DNA from: an uncultured Oscillospiraceae bacterium | GTDB lineage: Bacteria > Bacillota > Clostridia > Oscillospirales > Ruminococcaceae | DNA: 6,178 nucleotides | Assembly (NCBI GenBank): GCA_934527255.1 | Contig: CAKTAM010000107.1 | Location: forward strand, 1 to 6,178 | Direction: 5' to 3' | Shown: positions 4,969-6,178 of the stretch, piece by piece | How positions within the stretch are numbered: the first letter of the stretch is position 1 | Layout of the letters: each line of letters opens with the position of its first letter | Notes under the pieces: model-generated | Told to the model about the DNA's origin: nothing | The model's database searches: none | The model's input: the letters and a program-made list of their open reading frames with translations, nothing else | Position numbers and translations under genes: made by a program

Positions 4969-6178
4969 ATGACCACCACGGAAAACAAACAGAAACTGGC
5001 CTTTTCGCGCCGGATGCGCCGCGCAGGCAAAAAAGCCGCGTATGCGGTAGCGACCAAGGGCAAGCAGAATATGATCATCATTGCGGCGCTGATCGTGCTG
5101 ATTGTGCTGTTCGCCGCGCTGAACCCCAACTTCCTCGGCAAATACAACATTGTCAGCATGGCACAGTCGCTGGCGCCGTATGCGGTGCTTGGCCTGGGCG
5201 TCACCTTTGCCATTGCCACCGGCGGTATTGACCTGTCGCTGGGCACCGTGTGTATTGCGGCGGCCGTGCTGGCCGGCAAAATGTACACCCTCGGCTGGAT
5301 CCCCCTGTGGGTCACCATTCCGGTGATGCTGGTCATCGGCACGCTGTTCGGCTTTATCAACGGCCTGCTGATCGCCAAGCTCAAGCTGCCCGCCTTCATC
5401 GCCACGCTGGGCACCATGATGTTCTCGCGCGGCCTCAGCGCACTGCTGGTGGTCGACCCCAACATCTTCTTTCCCACCGGCACCTGGTTCAACCGGGTGT
5501 TCTCCAACGCCAACGGCGTACCGGTCGGCCTGTTGTGGGTGCTGGGGCTGATGCTGGTGTGCATGTACCTGATGTACAAATGCAAGATCGGCCGGTACAT
5601 TCTGGCCATCGGCAGCAACGAAGAGGCTGCCCGCCTCTCCGGCATCAACACCGACCGTTATAAGATCATCGCCTACACCCTCAGCGGCCTTGGCGCGGGC
5701 ATGGCGGCCATCTTCTGGTCAGCCTCGTTCACCACGGTGGCCGCAGCCACCGGCAACGGCATGGAGCTGGATGCCATCGCTGGCGTTTACATCGGCGGCA
5801 CCTCGGCGGCGGGCGGCGTGGCCTCCATTGCCGGTACCATCATCGGCGCCATCATGCTGGTGGTCATCCGCAGCGGCCTGAACTTTATGCTGGCCCGCTT
5901 CAACCTCAACCTCAACGCCACCTATGTGACCTATGTACTCACCGGCATCATCGTCGTGGTGGCCGTTGTGATGGATGTCATCAAAAGCCGCAACGCCAGC
6001 CGTGTGCGCATCGAGACCCCCGCGCAGCAGGCAAAGCGCATCTACCGCGAAAAGCGCGAGGCGCTGGAGGAAGAGCTGGATGCTGCTATCTCTGCCCCGG
6101 CAGGCAAGGAGCGTGATGCCCGCGTGAAAGAGCTGAACGCACAGAAGGCTGCCCTGAAGGCCGAGCGTGATGCCAAGC
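4969..6178 (+). CDS. Monosaccharide ABC importer permease (RbsC type), runs off right edge
   Basis: Inner-membrane channel subunit paired with the upstream ATPase. The ATG at 4969 follows AAGGAG (4954-4959) by nine bases, and 403 codons run open to the edge. Family landmarks: TGGIDLSLGT (84-93), LPAFIATLGTM (140-150), the ATPase-contact loop AIGSNEEAARLSGI (213-226), GMELDAIAGVYIGGTSAAGG (264-283). Hydrophobic segments lie at about 34-52, 66-83, 91-104, 111-136, 143-162, 186-203, 232-256, 284-302 and 318-337. A basic N-terminal stretch (8-33) precedes the first one. Typical RbsC proteins end soon after the last segment (about 320 residues). Here a highly charged, Ala/Glu/Lys/Arg-rich, probably helical tail continues from about 340 to at least 403, and its end is not seen. 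No sugar-binding protein gene is in view; it may lie beyond the edge. Codons GCT, TCT and CGT become more frequent in the tail. Confidence 0.94.
   Translation, partial: MTTTENKQKLAFSRRMRRAGKKAAYAVATKGKQNMIIIAALIVLIVLFAALNPNFLGKYNIVSMAQSLAPYAVLGLGVTFAIATGGIDLSLGTVCIAAAVLAGKMYTLGWIPLWVTIPVMLVIGTLFGFINGLLIAKLKLPAFIATLGTMMFSRGLSALLVVDPNIFFPTGTWFNRVFSNANGVPVGLLWVLGLMLVCMYLMYKCKIGRYILAIGSNEEAARLSGINTDRYKIIAYTLSGLGAGMAAIFWSASFTTVAAATGNGMELDAIAGVYIGGTSAAGGVASIAGTIIGAIMLVVIRSGLNFMLARFNLNLNATYVTYVLTGIIVVVAVVMDVIKSRNASRVRIETPAQQAKRIYREKREALEEELDAAISAPAGKERDARVKELNAQKAALKAERDAK

Overview
The window looks like an accessory sugar-utilisation locus from a high-GC, gut-type Firmicute. The coding sequence is GC-rich with G/C-ending codons, the Shine-Dalgarno sites are strong AAGGAGG type, and the sugar importer is of the RbsABC type. 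An Oscillospiraceae/Ruminococcaceae host (Faecalibacterium, Gemmiger or Subdoligranulum-like) is an inference from composition and gene style, not proven.

Layout, left to right. Positions 1-401 (minus strand) hold the N-terminal 133 codons of an L-fucose isomerase (fucI), cut by the left edge. Positions 402-1097 are a long non-coding gap between fucI and a divergent sirtuin gene. This gap holds a 21-bp tandem repeat with helically phased A-tracts, several inverted repeats, and one candidate promoter in each direction. Positions 1098-1910 (plus) encode a complete Sir2-family NAD-dependent protein deacylase. Positions 1911-2208 are a convergent gap with a perfect 17-bp hairpin that reads as a bidirectional terminator. 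Positions 2209-3069 (minus, GTG start) encode a complete AraC-family sugar-type regulator with an N-terminal cupin and C-terminal double helix-turn-helix. Positions 3070-3397 are the divergent control region, with a near-consensus promoter for the regulator, an extended -10 promoter for the transporter, and candidate operators. Positions 3398-4897 (plus) encode the double-domain ATPase of a CUT2-type monosaccharide ABC importer. Positions 4969-6178 (plus) encode its RbsC-type permease, which runs off the right edge and has an unusual charged C-terminal extension.

How the parts work together (inference). The AraC-type regulator probably senses a sugar and controls the divergent importer, and possibly fucI. 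A short ATGGTCG/TTGGTCG motif occurs in both control regions, which weakly links them. Adjacency to fucI makes L-fucose or a related deoxysugar a reasonable guess for the substrate, but the binding protein that would define it is not in the window. The sirtuin between the isomerase and the transporter is the least expected neighbour. No wholly new biological system is visible. The best leads are the repeat array at 456-556, the shared motif, the sirtuin placement and the permease tail.
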